Origin: Megalobrama amblycephala | Lineage: Eukaryota; Chordata; Actinopteri; Cypriniformes; Xenocyprididae | Assembly: GCF_018812025.1 (NCBI RefSeq) | Contig: NC_063053.1 | Span: 8,088,123 to 8,152,122 of the forward strand | Direction of reading: 5' to 3' | Length of the DNA stretch: 64,000 bases | In this document: piece after piece, positions 37,776 to 50,330 of the stretch | How positions within the stretch are numbered: the first letter of the stretch is position 1 | How the letters are laid out: each line of letters begins with the position of its first letter | Program-made: the position numbers and the translations under genes | Notes under the pieces: model-generated | The model's input: the letters and a program-made list of their open reading frames with translations, nothing else | Databases searched by the model: none | What the model was told of the DNA's origin: nothing

Positions 37776-38759
37776 GCCCTGACAGTAAACAGATTTGACT
37801 GTCGTTAACATCGAGACAGGGTACAGATTGTAAACAATTCACAGGAAGTCCAAAGAAACGTGACTTTAAAGGCTTTATTCTAATCCCCCATTTCTGTTCC
37901 TTATTTTCACAGGCTGTAGTCATTAAAAAAGTGCACATGAACCAATTATTTCTGCTGTCCTATTTGTTTCCTGATGAATTTGTGCTGGCAGTCGCACCCT
38001 GTCACGGCGCAGAAAATATGTGTGAGAGAAGAGGTGCGCCGTGCAATATCTCCGGGTTTGTCAAATAAGAGTTGAAGCATTGATTTTTCTAATTCATCTT
38101 GTCTCGGTGTGAGATAGCGTCTCTCTCACAGAAGTTTGACTCAGAAGCTGACACTGTGAGAAACTACAGAACCTCCTGACGCTAGCCTCGGGGGAAATGC
38201 AATTATTTTACCATTTGATGAGGAGAGGAGAAAGACCATGTTCCTTTATCAGGCAAATAATAACAGGAGTGTCATATCCTGTCTGCGTAGATGTGGTTTT
38301 ATCTGATATAGAATTACAAAGCGCTGTCCCGTAGTATCATGGCATGGCTTGTCTTTGAGTTGAGATTTTGTAGTTTAAACGCGATGCGAACTGACATTTT
38401 CCTTGCTCTCTTTCTAATGAAGCTGCCAGTCTCGGCGCAACGGCTGCTAACGTACGGCAAATATTCTGACATGTTAACGCTCAATATTATTTCCAGGCTT
38501 TTTGCGTGTATGTATGGTGACTATCCTTAAAGCTGAAGTGTGTTCATTTCTGTTCCACTAGTGTCACCAAAAATGATGATTGTTTTTCAAACAGGTTTCC
38601 TAAAAACTTCATCCTCTGGTCTGCAATGGGTGGCCATTCATGAAGAGATCTTTGTTTCTTTGTTGAGCCAATGTTGTGATTAATCGTATATAATTATATA
38701 CATTTTATATACTATGTATATATAGTATGTAATATAATATATAATATGTGGGTATTATA
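37401..38759. other. gene-free stretch with (CA)n
   Basis: A (CA)n microsatellite occupies 37739-37771. The remaining sequence is unique-looking, with no credible exon. 37400-37700 and 37960-38520 are moderately GC-rich. Confidence 0.5.
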
Positions 38760-39010
38760 CAGTACTGTGCAAAAGTCTTAGGCCACCACCAGCTTTGTAC
38801 TTTTAGCAATGTTTTAATGACCATCCATATTTATTTTTCAGTCTCTTTAGTACGATACAAACAGAGAATACAGGAAATATGTACTTTTTTTTTTTTTAAT
38901 CTGAACAAAATTGTTTGTTTTAAGCAAAAAAAAACAAAAAACAAAACAAAAAACAAACAGTATTTAGTGTGACCAAATGAACTTCTACCAGTTTCTCAAA
39001 AATGCAACTC
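38760..39010 (+). mobile_element. Tc1-like terminal fragment
   Basis: After TA at 38758-38759 the sequence reads CAGTACTGTGCAAAAGTC then 'ttaggccaccacc'. This matches the common fish Tc1-type terminus 'cagtactgtgcaaaag'. Further inward, 'tgtgaccaaatgaacttc' and 'cttctcatcagattttgaaag' may be internal sequence. Only one end is present. The right side is lost in a large AT-rich microsatellite block. Confidence 0.55.
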
Positions 39011-39161
39011 TGAGAAACTTCTCATCAGATTTTGAAAGTTTTCTTGGCCTTCCAGTCCTTTTCCGTTCCATTTAGGTTTAAGAGAGCCAGGTTCCTGCAA
39101 GTCTAATGGGAGGTCACTAAATACTTGCCACTTTATGTTCTGTTTTTTAATACTGCATACA

Positions 39162-39168
<7 letters not shown>

Positions 39169-39247
<79 letters not shown>

Positions 39248-39272
39248 TAAAAAATAATAAATAAATAAATAA

Positions 39273-39315
<43 letters not shown>

Positions 39316-39375
39316 TAAAAAAATAATAAATAATAAATAAATACATTTATTTATTTATTTATTTTTTTAAACTTT
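39169..39375. repeat. duplicated (AT)n-(ATAA)n microsatellite block
   Basis: A 75-bp AT run is followed by AAAGTTAAAAAATAATAAAT and ATAA repeats. The same order (AT run, AAAGTTAAAAAAATAATAA) then repeats at 39279-39340. The block has therefore been tandemly duplicated as a unit. Confidence 0.9.
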
Positions 39376-39656
39376 CTAAAACATTTTAAAACTTTTTAAT
39401 TTGAATATAGGGCTGCCAATTTGTGGGAAAAATAATCGTATTGTGATTATTTTTTATTGATAAAAATTTTGATTTGCTATTTTTTTTTTAAATATTTATT
39501 TATTTATTTATTACAAAAGATCCAGTTAAAAATATTATAATAATTTTTATTTGACTGTACAACTGTACAATTATAATACTAATTTATGGCTGTCTTAATT
39601 TCTTCATTTTCAAATGAAAATGTTGTTAATCCAAGCACTTATAAGTAATTCTTATT

Positions 39657-39847
39657 ACACTTTATTTTAAGGTGTCAGTATTACAATGTAATTACACAAT
39701 TTAAGTACATGAGTAATAATAATTAACTGCATGTACTTATTATAGGTTTAGGGTTAGGGTGAGGGTTTGGTTTAGGGTTAATTGCATGTAATTATGCATA
39801 ATTTCTAGTTATTATAAAATAAAATAAAATAAAGTAAAATAAAGTGT
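39657..39847. mobile_element. short MITE with ACACTTTATTTTA ends
   Basis: The left end is ACACTTTATTTTAAGGTGTC. The right end, read inward from 39847, is ACACTTTATTTTACTTTAT. The core holds 'ggtttagggttagggtgagg', which mimics telomere repeat but is a normal part of this fish repeat type. It is about 190 bp with no coding potential. A related terminus ('aacactttagaataa') occurs near 6419. Confidence 0.6.
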
Positions 39848-42800
39848 TTCCCAAGTTTGTTTTAAAAGTGTCTCAAGACAGTTTTTAGAAGTTGAACTGA
39901 CTTTAACTTGTGTGATGCGGTTTTAGAACGCCTTGTCAAATGTGAGACACTGCAAATGATGCAGGACGTGAGCGCAACGGTCAAACACGTCCATCTAGCG
40001 TCCATTTACATAAAAAAATTCTGGAAAAGTAGTGCATTGAAATGGAAATACATGTTCTGTGTGAACGGAAGTCACACAGAACCCTTAGTCATTTAACCTT
40101 TTGTTGACAATATAACATTTTTTCAGAACCATATTAAAGCAGCATGAATACAGATATTTCCTGCGGCCTCTTAAAATGGCTCTGAGCGGTCAGGGTGGGG
40201 TCCTCTATGCCCATGTGCATGCACACGTGGTGTTAGGAAATTTACGGCTTTAATTTCCCCTGAAACATGCCCAGGCTGCAGGTGTTGTGGTGGGGTGGCT
40301 ATAGGCAGGGGTCACTCTGATTAATGGCCGTCCTTTCACAGGGAATGACAAACCCCTGAAACGTTGTCATCGGGAGTCCGTTCCCTTTTGTTCCTCCTCA
40401 ACAGCTGTGACAGCCTGGCAAATCAAGAGTTTTCCAGGTTTAAATCTGCCAAACTCACAGACAAAACATAGTCGTCATCAGCTGAACAAATACTGCACCC
40501 CTACCCGTCCGCAGTCTAGAGATTACCCAGAGTGCTTCTAATTAGCCGTAAGTTGCTGATAGTAGGCTCGGGCTGGGTAGAAATTGTTTCATTATGCTTA
40601 ATTAACACCTACTTGATTATGGTTAATTACTACTGTTTGATAATAGAGGAGCAAAGTTGTCAGTCTCCAGACATGAAGAAGCCATCTGGATCATTGATAA
40701 CCATATGCTGACACTTAGCTCCTGGTTGAGCTGTCAGAGGCCCAAAGACAGGCAGGTGTCTCCACTGTGTGATCCCCGCCTTCGACAGATTCACGAGTAA
40801 ACACACGCATGCAAACGTCTTTCTATGGCTTTTGTACTGTATTTGCATGAAAAGCACTCTTCGGAGTATTACCACAGCATGGAAAAATAATCCTATTCAT
40901 ATTCACTTCTGGTTAAAACTGTAAACTGCATGTTTGTTGAAAGGTTAGAAGACGTTAGAGGCAGCAGAGTACCACAGAGCCTGAACGAGACAAATCAAAC
41001 ATACGGAACCCTGTGGTGCACAAAAGAAATGATCCTTGCTATAATGCCTGTCTGTCCTTGTTAATTTGCTGTATACACAATATGAAATTAACTAAGAAGC
41101 CACAACACCAAGATGAATTGTTTGTTATTTGGAAGACTAAAATGAAGTTTTGGTGCATATAACATTTGTCATGTTTAATTGCTGGATCAATTAGAATCCT
41201 CGGTAATGATGATTTATAAAGATTTGAGTGTAATTTGATATTCATTAGCTCAGCCAGACACATGGCGATATCAGCTTGTTAATTGTGCTTCCTTTTCATG
41301 AAGGGTTTGAAGCTTTGGAACACATTTGGCATAGAGTTAGTTCTTTTTGATGGTACTGGCATGTTGCTGTGCAGAAAAACGGCATTGTAAAGACATTTTT
41401 GATTCTGTAAACAGAAGTGACTTGCACCTGAATTAGGTTATAGGTTTTAAAATAAAATTTGTATATTGTATATTGTGTATATTATGTGTATATTATGTAT
41501 TATAGTACAATGAGTCCCTCCATTGAAACTCGTTGTATTTTGTAGAGTATTATTGAGAGGGAGAGAGAGAGAGAGAGAGAGAGATTGTCTGAGCGAGCAT
41601 TACCTGTGTCTGATATAACATTCATTCTTCAGGTCCATAATATTATATCCATTATAAAAATCCATTTGAATGTCCGCTGAGGAAAGCAATCTTTGTATTT
41701 GTTCTTTACACAGTTAAGGGAATTTTCCATAACAGCACTAAAACAACATCCTTTGTTTACAAAAGTCCCTTTCAATTTAAAAGTCTCTTGCCACTGACTC
41801 ATTCACTCGTAAAGTTTGCCGCCATCTAATGCCGTATTAATGCAACTTTCACTCAATCCATATTACACACTAATGGACTCTTTCTCAATACCAAATACAA
41901 CATATTATTTATATAAAATAATATTTATTGAACAACAATATTTAAATTAACAACAATGTACATTATAAATGACAATAGGAAATAAACACTATTGTACAAT
42001 TCAGTCAAATGTATAAAAGCAGAGCTCTACAGGATGTAAGTTAAATATTGCCTTAATGTTAAATAATTAAATTTAACATAGCCATTTGCTCAGGAACAAG
42101 TAATAGACCAAAGATTGCCTGTTTTATTTACCCAAAATTAATTATATCTCATGTTTAACCACTATAAGAGACAAATCCTCGAAGCACTGGCCGAGATGAA
42201 GCTGTTCTCGGCGGGTACATGAGCACTGAACGACTGCTGACAGCCTGGAGCTCACATCTCTGAAATCGTCTAAACAAATTGTAAAATAGGAGCTATGATT
42301 AAATGATTACGTCACATATTTCACGTCTAAACAACTACATTCTCGCCTAAAACACAACAGTTTGTGGTACAAAAAGTGTAGTATTTGTAAAAAAAAAAAT
42401 GTGGTGGATTTGCTCGGCCGCCATGACAGTCGCTTCAAGCGACATGGCTGGAAAGACCTCTCAGCCAATCAGATTCGAGAACCAGAATGAAGAATTTATT
42501 CGTAAAAATGTAGGATGTGTATTCCCCACTTAATTATAATTAGAAATGAAAGCATTCCTCTACATTAGTGTATTAGACAGCCATGCAGTTATGTGATTAC
42601 ACGATTTATGGTGCTACATGACTGCCATTTATATACTGTTGAAGCCCTACATAGAAGCTGTACATAATGTTTGTGGTTTATTGCTGTCAGTAGAAAGTTG
42701 AGTGTATCACTGAACCTCTGTGCATGAATCATCAGCATGTTCATATATGACTCTCTGGTAATATGTATTTAGTGTAGTTTGGAAGCGTGTCGTTTATGAG

Positions 42801-42859
42801 GGCTTTCGGTGACAGCTCAGAGCGCTCTTAGCTGCATATTGTTCTAATGGATTCAGTGG
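39848..42859. other. gene-free stretch
   Basis: No gene. A (GA)n run lies at about 41556-41584. 40500-40660 is rich in TAAT/ATTA cores ('cttctaattagccg', 'gcttaattaacacc') and looks enhancer-like. 41880-42560 is AT-rich, then GC-richer ('gctcggccgccatgacagtcg'), and is probably an unclassified repeat. Confidence 0.45.
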
Positions 42860-43300
42860 TCAAATTGGAGACAATGTCATTTTAGAGGCGTAAGGTAAAT
42901 AGTTTGTTACACTCATGTAATTCATGCAATTTGAGCGCACCAGACAGACATGATTGGAGGATGCCAAGATGATGTGCCCTGCTTTTCTCGCACGATGCAG
43001 AGATGTAGGCCAATTGGAGATGCTCCAAATTATTCAACGGCACAGCAGAATTCCTCCTCAAATAGGAAGGTTCCTTATTCATTTCCTTAGATTATCATCA
43101 CATTTGTGTCACCAGCAGAAGAGCTTTATTGACTCGCAGAGATGCGCCGCCTTCGCTTTGGCTGTCGTTATTGGCCGCGCTGACATATTCATATGTGCCT
43201 GCGCTAATGCCTCTAAATTACTCCCTCCACAGACGTCACAATTGAACAGATAATTTTAATAAGATTCAGCTTGACTTTCGACTGCTCTCCTTCCCCACTT
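42860..43300. promoter_or_regulatory. candidate conserved non-coding element
   Basis: Repeat-free and balanced, with mixed CpG and homeobox-like motifs ('gatgcgccgccttcgc', 'cgttattggccgcgctgac', 'ctctaaattactccc', 'gataattttaataag'). Short frames on both strands have no domain. The texture resembles deeply conserved vertebrate enhancers. No alignment was possible. Confidence 0.28.
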
Positions 43301-43789
43301 TATGGAATACAAATTGTAACCTGTTTTTAAAGCCATGCAAGACAGTGAACTTTAATGGGATTTGACAACATCATATTAGGCACAACAACTCCGCATAATG
43401 TACCGAAAAATTGGACGTGAAATTGGAAACATAGCCGAGAACAAAGTAAATTTACATGGTTTGGTAGGTTGGATGTCTGATATCATATTCTCTCATGCGA
43501 GCTCTCGGGGAAGCTGGGGAAAAAAAAGGCTGGGGCTTTAACAATGGATATCAGCGGAAAGTGCTTTTAAAGTTAAGGCTGATGGATGGCTTGTCAAAAA
43601 AAATAATTGCACTGGTAGGAAAGTGGGGCTGCGTGCTGGGGAGGGGGGGGCGCCGAATATACAGAGAGGATGATGGGAAGTGACAGTGGTCTGTCAAGAA
43701 GCAGTGGCTGCCCAGAGAAGTGTGAAGCCCTAGCTATAAGGTGGCAGAATAGAACAGGCTGTCAGGGCGGGAAAGTGGCTTTAATACGG
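43301..43789. other. gene-free stretch
   Basis: No gene. It becomes purine- and G-rich toward the right ('gtgctggggaggggggggcgcc' region near 43635-43652), leading into the CpG-rich block. Confidence 0.45.
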
Positions 43790-44230
43790 CGAAAAGCAAA
43801 GGAATCCGCCTGTCAGCCCTGCTCAGCCGAGCCGAAACAGGGAGAGGAAAAACGGCGGGAAAAGGTAGACCGAAAAAAAACAGGCAGCAGTACTACTGCA
43901 GGGAGCGTAGGTGTGTGTGTGTGTGTGTCAAGAAAAACGGAATAGCTGGGCGTGCGAGCGAGCACGTTGAGAAGAAAAGCAAGGGCGTGCGTTGCGTAGG
44001 ATGCCGTCCCGGTCGGTCCACTCCATTATGTCGGATTCATCAGCCTGTCCGGTCCTTGTGGACTTTTAAGTGGATGTTGAGAAGTCGCTGATGAGACAGG
44101 CAGCACGACTGTACTCCTCCTGTATCCTCCTTACCCCTTGTCCTTTTCTTCGGCGTCCCGTGATGAAAGGAGAATGCAGGAGGACGCAAACGAGTGTCAT
44201 TTTGAATTTTCTGATCCCGCAGGACGGCTC
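43790..44230 (+). promoter_or_regulatory. CpG-rich block, possible promoter and 5' exon
   Basis: CpGs are frequent ('tacggcgaaaagc', 'cagccgagccg', 'gcgtgcgagcgagcacg', 'gggcgtgcgttgcg', 'cgtcccggtcgg'), with a short (GT)n at 43911-43928. An ATG at 44001 opens a 22-codon frame (MPSRSVHSIMSDSSACPVLV...) closed by TAA at 44067-44069. The pattern is like a vertebrate 5' UTR with a small upstream frame. No TATA box, splice donor or downstream exon could be assigned, so strand and function are guesses. Confidence 0.3.
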
Positions 44231-44581
44231 ATTACAGCAGGGGACAGCTTTACAATTATATAGCTGAGCTTCCTAAGGCATTTACATGAATTGGTGGAAT
44301 AAATTCAATAATGCTTGTCTACATAGCCTTGACCTTGGGTGAAAGGCACTCCAGACTAATTCATCAGGGTGCCGCTGCTGAAGGGCTGATGTGTTGATTG
44401 TACCTGAGCGGAATATGCGCTCTCTGGTACACAAGGCCACGCCGACATTCTCGTATTAAAACTAGCCCTTATTAACGCAGCTGTGTCGTCATCCCAAAAA
44501 TTCAAAGTGGGTGGGGTTATTGTGTTAGCGTATTGTGACTCATTTACGCACATATAAATGAAACGAACAGTATTTATATTA

Positions 44582-44783
44582 TTTTTACCTCTAATACGCC
44601 ACTATGTCCAACTGCATTCAGCACTCGTTTAGTGAGGTCTGATCGCGCTCTGACAACAGCAGTGATGTCTTGCACTCATTGAAGTATATGCGCGAGACAT
44701 CACTGCCGTTGTCAGAGCGCGATCAGACCTCAATAAACGAGTGCTGAATGCAGTTGGACATAGTGGCGTATTAGAGGTAAAAA
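44582..44783. repeat. near-perfect 92-bp-arm inverted repeat
   Basis: The left arm (44582-44673) and right arm (44692-44783) are reverse complements with only about three mismatches, around an 18-bp loop (44674-44691). The arms carry 'cctctaatacgccactatg' and 'ctgatcgcgctctgacaac', are CpG-containing and encode nothing. The near identity implies recent origin or active correction. It may be a young foldback MITE. It is far longer and more perfect than a usual microRNA precursor. No flanking target duplication is obvious. Confidence 0.9.
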
Positions 44784-44860
44784 AAAGTTGTATGAACAAA
44801 ATAAATTCAAGTAAAGCTGACAAAATTTCTTTGTGTAAGTACAAATCATTTGACTTTGTC

Positions 44861-45465
44861 ACTAGCTATGTTTCCATCCAAAAGTTGCGTATTTAACTTA
44901 TGCGCAAATTTTGAATATCGCATAAAACATTTGCGAATAAAGCAGTGTTTCCATCCAGCGAGTCAAAGAGAACAAAAACATCACTTCCTGATACATTGCT
45001 GCTAAATATCACTAAGAAAAATCAAAGTTTCTGCAGAAGAAGCGTATGTGTATATAATAATTGTCATATATAATAAATTATTTGTGCCTCAGAGCGTGCA
45101 GAAAAAATGCAATAAACGCTGTCATGTTATCTTGCATTCAGATGCCTGGTGTTTATGAACGCAATCGTGTGATGCGCTTCTAGGAGGGAATTATACTGAA
45201 CCACTTTAATGATAGACTTGGCTCAGGCATTACAGAATGACCAAAACAGCATTTCAGATTCTGTGCAACGAGATCAGTCCGCTGGTTGGTCCAGTTATGC
45301 TGTTACATTGCAAAGTCATCAAGGAGTTTATTCTGTAAAAGTGTTTCCATCGTAGTTTATGTGCATGTTTTCATGTCGCATAAAAAAGTATCCTACTCAT
45401 TTAAGTTTTTTTATGCATATTTTTAGAACTTATGCACATCTTGGCATTTCCATCCACCGTTTTTT
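44861..45465. mobile_element. repeat related to 55312-55679 (TTTCCATCC ends)
   Basis: It starts ACTAGCTATGTTTCCATCC, the same terminus that closes the element at 55679. Inside, 'tgtttccatccagcg' (44946), 'gtgtttccatcgtag' (45341) and 'ggcatttccatccacc' (45445) recur with '(a)tgcgcataaa'-type motifs. The expected inverted right end is not found, so the copy is truncated or rearranged. Confidence 0.5.
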
Positions 45466-48400
45466 ATGTGATATCCCCAAAATAGGTGGATTTGTTGTTG
45501 TTGTTTGTTTTGTTGTTGTTGTTCAATGTAAGGTGAACACGTTTATTGACTTAATGTACCTTAATAAATTAACTATTTGCTCTACAAAATGAAACAACTC
45601 AGTTAAATTAAGTTCATGTAGTTACATGAGTTTTTAAGTAATGTGAACAAGGATGGTTTGAGTGAAACTAACAACAGTAAAAGTGAATTGTTTTGAGTGT
45701 AGTTGTCCACAAAATGAGTTCAGTTGGATGTACAAACCTATTGTGGTTTCAAATCACAACCCTTTGAAGTGTAACTTATCATGATGCATTATGGGTAATG
45801 TATTAAGTCTTTTAAGAAGTCTGATATAATGGACTGGTAGCATCAAATAGGTATAGTGTTATTGTAAGAAATAATAGATTAAGTATCGAGTGTGAGGTGG
45901 ATAGCAGTCTCTTTTGTCAGATGATATATGCACCTCACCCTTCTTATTTTTACAGCTGTGCCATTTGTAGTACATTGATTATGAACCGATTAACCATTAT
46001 AATGGAAACAGGAAAAAGGATACAAAATGTAGTCCCTCTCATAATCCACATACAAATATAAGGATCAAAATTGTTTCAACATTCTCACTATTGTTCTTTG
46101 TGTGCTCATGAGATCAGGTGAAGTGTGTAATTTGACCAAATGCGATTGCAATCCGACCAGACCACAAATGACAGCACTGGCTCAAACAATGGTACGAGTT
46201 TAGAACCGGTCTACACGATGCCCAAAAAGATGGCAGTCAGGTGCTTTTGAAAAACTATCATTATGTTTGCCATTTCTTTGTGGAAAGAAAACATCACAAA
46301 CTTCACCTTAGATTAAAATATTGAACAATAGCACCAAAAAAAATATGACCTACTACAGCATGATGTCACCTGAGTATAGCTGTTTAATAAAGCCATAAAC
46401 CACTCAAGGATGAATGTTACTGTGATTTTCACCAGGTTAAGGTGATCTGTAACACAATGCAATAGCAAAATGATAAAAAATAAATTTTTCAATTTGTAAT
46501 ATTAATTTATTATTATTATTATTCTTTTATAATGCGCTGCACATTTGTTGTTTAGTTATATTCCAGTAAATCATAAGCCAATATAGACGTGAATGTGAAC
46601 TTAATTGATGAGTTCTTAACACTAATTGGAGTGTATTCTTTCAAAACCTCCATGAAATCATTTTCTCTGTCTGCTTTATGTGTGATGGATCAAAACCCAT
46701 GATCTGTGTCCTCCCATTCATAAGCAATTAGGCCTGGCATAATTCATTCTCCATTAAAAAAGGATAATTAAAGTCCTCTGTAGTTTCTTTGAAAGTTGAA
46801 TTATCTTTTCATTTCCCACAAATATAAACCCTGAGATTTAAGGGGCCACTAAACATTCACATCATGAAAATGAGCTATTCAGAAGAGTTGTCATTACAAA
46901 TGATAATATAATGACATGTACACTCATAAACTTTTTTTGTTCGTTGCTGGCACAGCATACTTAAAAAGCAATTGCTATGGAAACTGCTCCTAATGAGAAT
47001 ATTATGGGCACTGTCTTATTTAAAACATTGTGTTGTTACTGTGTCTTGCCACTTTCAAGTACACCGACAAGGTGATTTCTGCACAGAGGATGTGACTGAT
47101 TCTGATGACAAGCAAGGCCTTATCTCTAGCTCACACACACAGACGAAACCTCACACCCACCACACACACACACACACTGTCTCTGCGAGACTAACATAAC
47201 ACAACTGTAATGAGAATGAGAAGTGTAATATTCTTGCGGATCAAGGTTTCTCCACACATTTCTGGAATGATAATAGAACACGGTGCTTTTTGACACACAC
47301 ATCTGTGTGCTGAGAAGCTAGCAGGGAAAGTGAGCGCACTTCTGATCTGTGCTGTGATGTATAGACTGACCTAACAAAGAACTGAGTGCTCACAGGAGCC
47401 GGACGGCTCTAATGGATGGGGAGAGAGAAAGAGAGAGAGAGGGCCTCATTTAGAAGAGGAAGGCTGTTTGCTCTGCCAATACGACACAGGGGGAGTGGAC
47501 AGCCATTGATCTACAGCCGCAAATGACAGCTGAGAATTCAGCAATAATCATGACAAATGAGAGGAAGGACCACAGGATGGTGGGGGAAAATGTCAATAAT
47601 TCCAGCCCAAAAAGGAAGCCCAAGGTCGCAGGAATAGGGCACATTGTGTCTGTGTGCTCTGGACTGCACAGAGAGACAGAAGAAGAAAATCTGTCAAATG
47701 AATGGCTGTTCAATCAGTGATCCCGCACAAATGTTGCTTGGCCTGTTATCGCAAGTCTCCATTGACCTTTATGTCAACTGGAGAAGTGCATGTGTTCTTC
47801 ATCAGTTTGCATGTTTCTAGTTTGTTTTGTACTTGGAAAAATCTGGTCCTAAACAAGGTTATTGTTATTTTTATGTATTAATTTATTTTACGAGCAAGGA
47901 ACCGTTTATATACAAAAGGAAATTAATTTAGAACTGAACATTAAAAATATACTGCTTACATTGTCTGAATTAACAGGAAGTGTTTGTGTGCCTGTTGCAT
48001 GTGGAAATTGCATCAAAGCCAGAACTTTTAAAACAATGGATGACTTGTTCACTTCATTATTTTGTTTCTTCTTAGAAGCCTATATTGTGATGATAAATAG
48101 TGTGTTTTCAAATGTGTGGCAAAAATAGACTCTACTTCTGCTATTGTTATTTAGGCGGTGTGAATACTTAACCTTTTAAAACCAGTGAGAAAAATGGCAG
48201 TTTAATAGTCACAATATTTGAATGTAGTTCATAAAATTCTTTCATTTGAAGTCAAAGTTTACAGCTAATCATTTGCTAAATCAGTTATTTGGTTTGTATG
48301 ATATAAACATAACTATAATATACATACTGTATATTTATACCTGGATTAGATTGGCATATAGAATAAAAAAATAAATAAAAAAAAAATCCTCCATGTAGAA

Positions 48401-48531
48401 AAGTTAGGGGTCAGTAATTTATTTATTTATTGCCAAATCATTATATTAGAATGATTTAGAATGATCATGGGTTGTTGTAAACTGAAGTATTGATGCTGAA
48501 AATTCAGCTTTGCCACCACAGAAATAAACGA
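45466..48531. other. gene-free stretch
   Basis: No supported gene. It is mostly AT-rich and unique-looking. A (CA)n tract lies near 47148-47178 and a (GA)n tract near 47420-47441. 47200-47720 is GC-richer with overlapping frames on both strands (47450-47720) that show no domain. Confidence 0.5.
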
Positions 48532-48904
48532 CACTGTAAAATATAGTAAAACAGCAAAAAAATTATTTTAAATTTTGTAGTTTGCCATGTTCAGGCGTGG
48601 CACACATTTTACAGTACACATTCCCTGTAAACTCGCTGTTAATTGGTTTGAGTAGGACAAACTTAAATGAAACAAATTAGTTCAGTCAAATCAACTTTTA
48701 TGAGTATTTAGCACATTCTTTTTCTTTCAAGTTCACAGAACTGATATATTTTAAGTAAACTGAACTATTTAATTGTTTTGAGTTTTATGAACTTATTTAA
48801 GTTTAGACAAACTTAAGTTTACCTGAAATTGGGCTGAGATTTCTATTTCTCAGCATGCTTTGCCCATGGCACTCGAAAGGGAGAGTAAAATGGTAAAATT
48901 AAGG

Positions 48905-49131
48905 CCCGGTTTCACAGACAGGGCTTAGACTAAGCCAGGATTAGGCCTTAATTCAATTAGGGTATTTAAGTAGATTTTTTAAACATACCCTAGAAAAAAG
49001 GTGTACATCTTGAGACAAAACAATAACACTGGCATATTTTAAGATATGTCAGTCCAAGTTGCTTCCAGTTGAAACAGCTCAAACATGCATTTTAGTCTGG
49101 GACTATCTTAAGCCTTGTCTGTGAAACCGGG
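48905..49131. mobile_element. MITE with CCCGGTTTCACAGACA ends
   Basis: The left end CCCGGTTTCACAGACAGGGC, then 'ttagactaagcc', is mirrored at the right. Read inward from 49131 the right end is CCCGGTTTCACAGACAAGGC then 'ttaagatagtccc'. The inverted repeat is about 23 bp with one mismatch. At 227 bp it is non-coding. The target duplication is unclear. Confidence 0.85.
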
Positions 49132-49156
49132 GGTAAGTGTAATATAATGCTTTTTT

Positions 49157-49179
49157 GTGTGTGTGTGTGTGTGTGTGTG
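49157..49179. repeat. (GT)n microsatellite
   Basis: A GT dinucleotide run of about 23 bp between two DNA elements. Confidence 0.9.
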
Positions 49180-49402
49180 CAAGATTAATGTTACGTGGGA
49201 GATTAAGTAGTGATTAATGTTTTGTTATGCTAATTTAGAAGGGTTTCTGTTAATGTGGGTTTTTGGAGAGTTACCATCATGGTTTGAGAGCAAGTATGTT
49301 AAATGCTTCATATTGCTGTACTCATTCAGCAAGTGCTATACCATGCTATTGCTAACATGTTAGCAAGTTAGCATTTTCTGAATTAGCTTGTTATGGCTAC
49401 AT

Positions 49403-50330
49403 AGGGCCCTATAATACACCCGGCGCAATGCGACGCAAGGCGCAGCGCAAGTGTGTTTGCTAGTTTGCGTCCGGCGCCGTTCGCGTTTTCCCGTTCAGCG
49501 CCACGTCCTTAAATTAGTAAATGCATTTGCGCCAGTTAGTGCGCCCATGGGCGTGCTGGTCTAAAAAAGAGGTGTGTTCAGGCGCATTGCCGGCGCATTG
49601 CTATTTTAAGGAGCTGAAAATAGACTGCGCCATAGACCAACTCAAACCTGGTCTAAAGTCTAAAGTCAATGGCGCAATATTTTTTGTTAGAGCGCATTGG
49701 TAGAAACTGCGCCTCTGGGCACGTCCACAGTGCGCGTTGACTTTGCTTATTACACACAGGGATGCGCATCACACAAACATGCCAAATATTAAAAACAAAA
49801 GGATTACAGTGTAAAAGAATATTATTGTGTAGGCTACATAAATATAAAAATGTAATGATGAATAGTCATTGCGTGTATTAGAATTAGGCTACCTATTTTC
49901 AATTCAGCCTATTACTACTTATAATGATAAACGAAATTAATGGCTAATTAATTGAACAATCGTGCCAATACACAAACATATATATTAAATGACTCATCGC
50001 TTGGAGCTATTTGAAAGCCTGCATCCAACGCAGACGACTGAAAGATTGACTGGCCACTTAACAAATTCCGCCATGTAAATAGCAATCCGCCATGGCGCGA
50101 GCGCATCTCGCTCTTAAAGGGAATGGGAGATGACACTCTGATTGGTTTATTGAACTTTACGCCCATTACTCATTAAGAGAATAGGGACAACCCATTTCAA
50201 AAATGTGCCCCAGCGCACAGACCGTTTTTCTGTCGTTAAAATAGCAAAAGTGGATTTGGACACGCCCTGAGTGCACCTGCGCCGTGCGCTTTACACTTTG
50301 CGTTTAGATCGTTAAAATAGGTTAACCCTT
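49403..50330. mobile_element. GCGC-rich non-autonomous DNA element
   Basis: It opens AGGGCCCTATAATACACCC and 'ggcgcaatgcgacgcaagg'. It closes with 'ctttgcgtttagatcgttaaaatagg', which reads CCTATTTTAACGATC inward. The interior is rich in GCGC motifs ('ccggcgcattgc', 'atggcgcaatatt', 'gccatggcgcgagcgc') in otherwise AT-rich DNA. This composition and order match a common cyprinid non-autonomous element. No transposase frame is present. The terminal match is short. Confidence 0.7.

Noticed and set aside
39748..39780. Interstitial telomere-like sequence (TTAGGGTTAGGG)
   Set aside because: Only a couple of imperfect units, inside a MITE core of a type common in fish. Not a telomere fusion.
44582..44783. 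microRNA precursor
   Set aside because: The arms are too long and almost perfectly paired, unlike animal pre-miRNAs. No known mature sequence was recognised.
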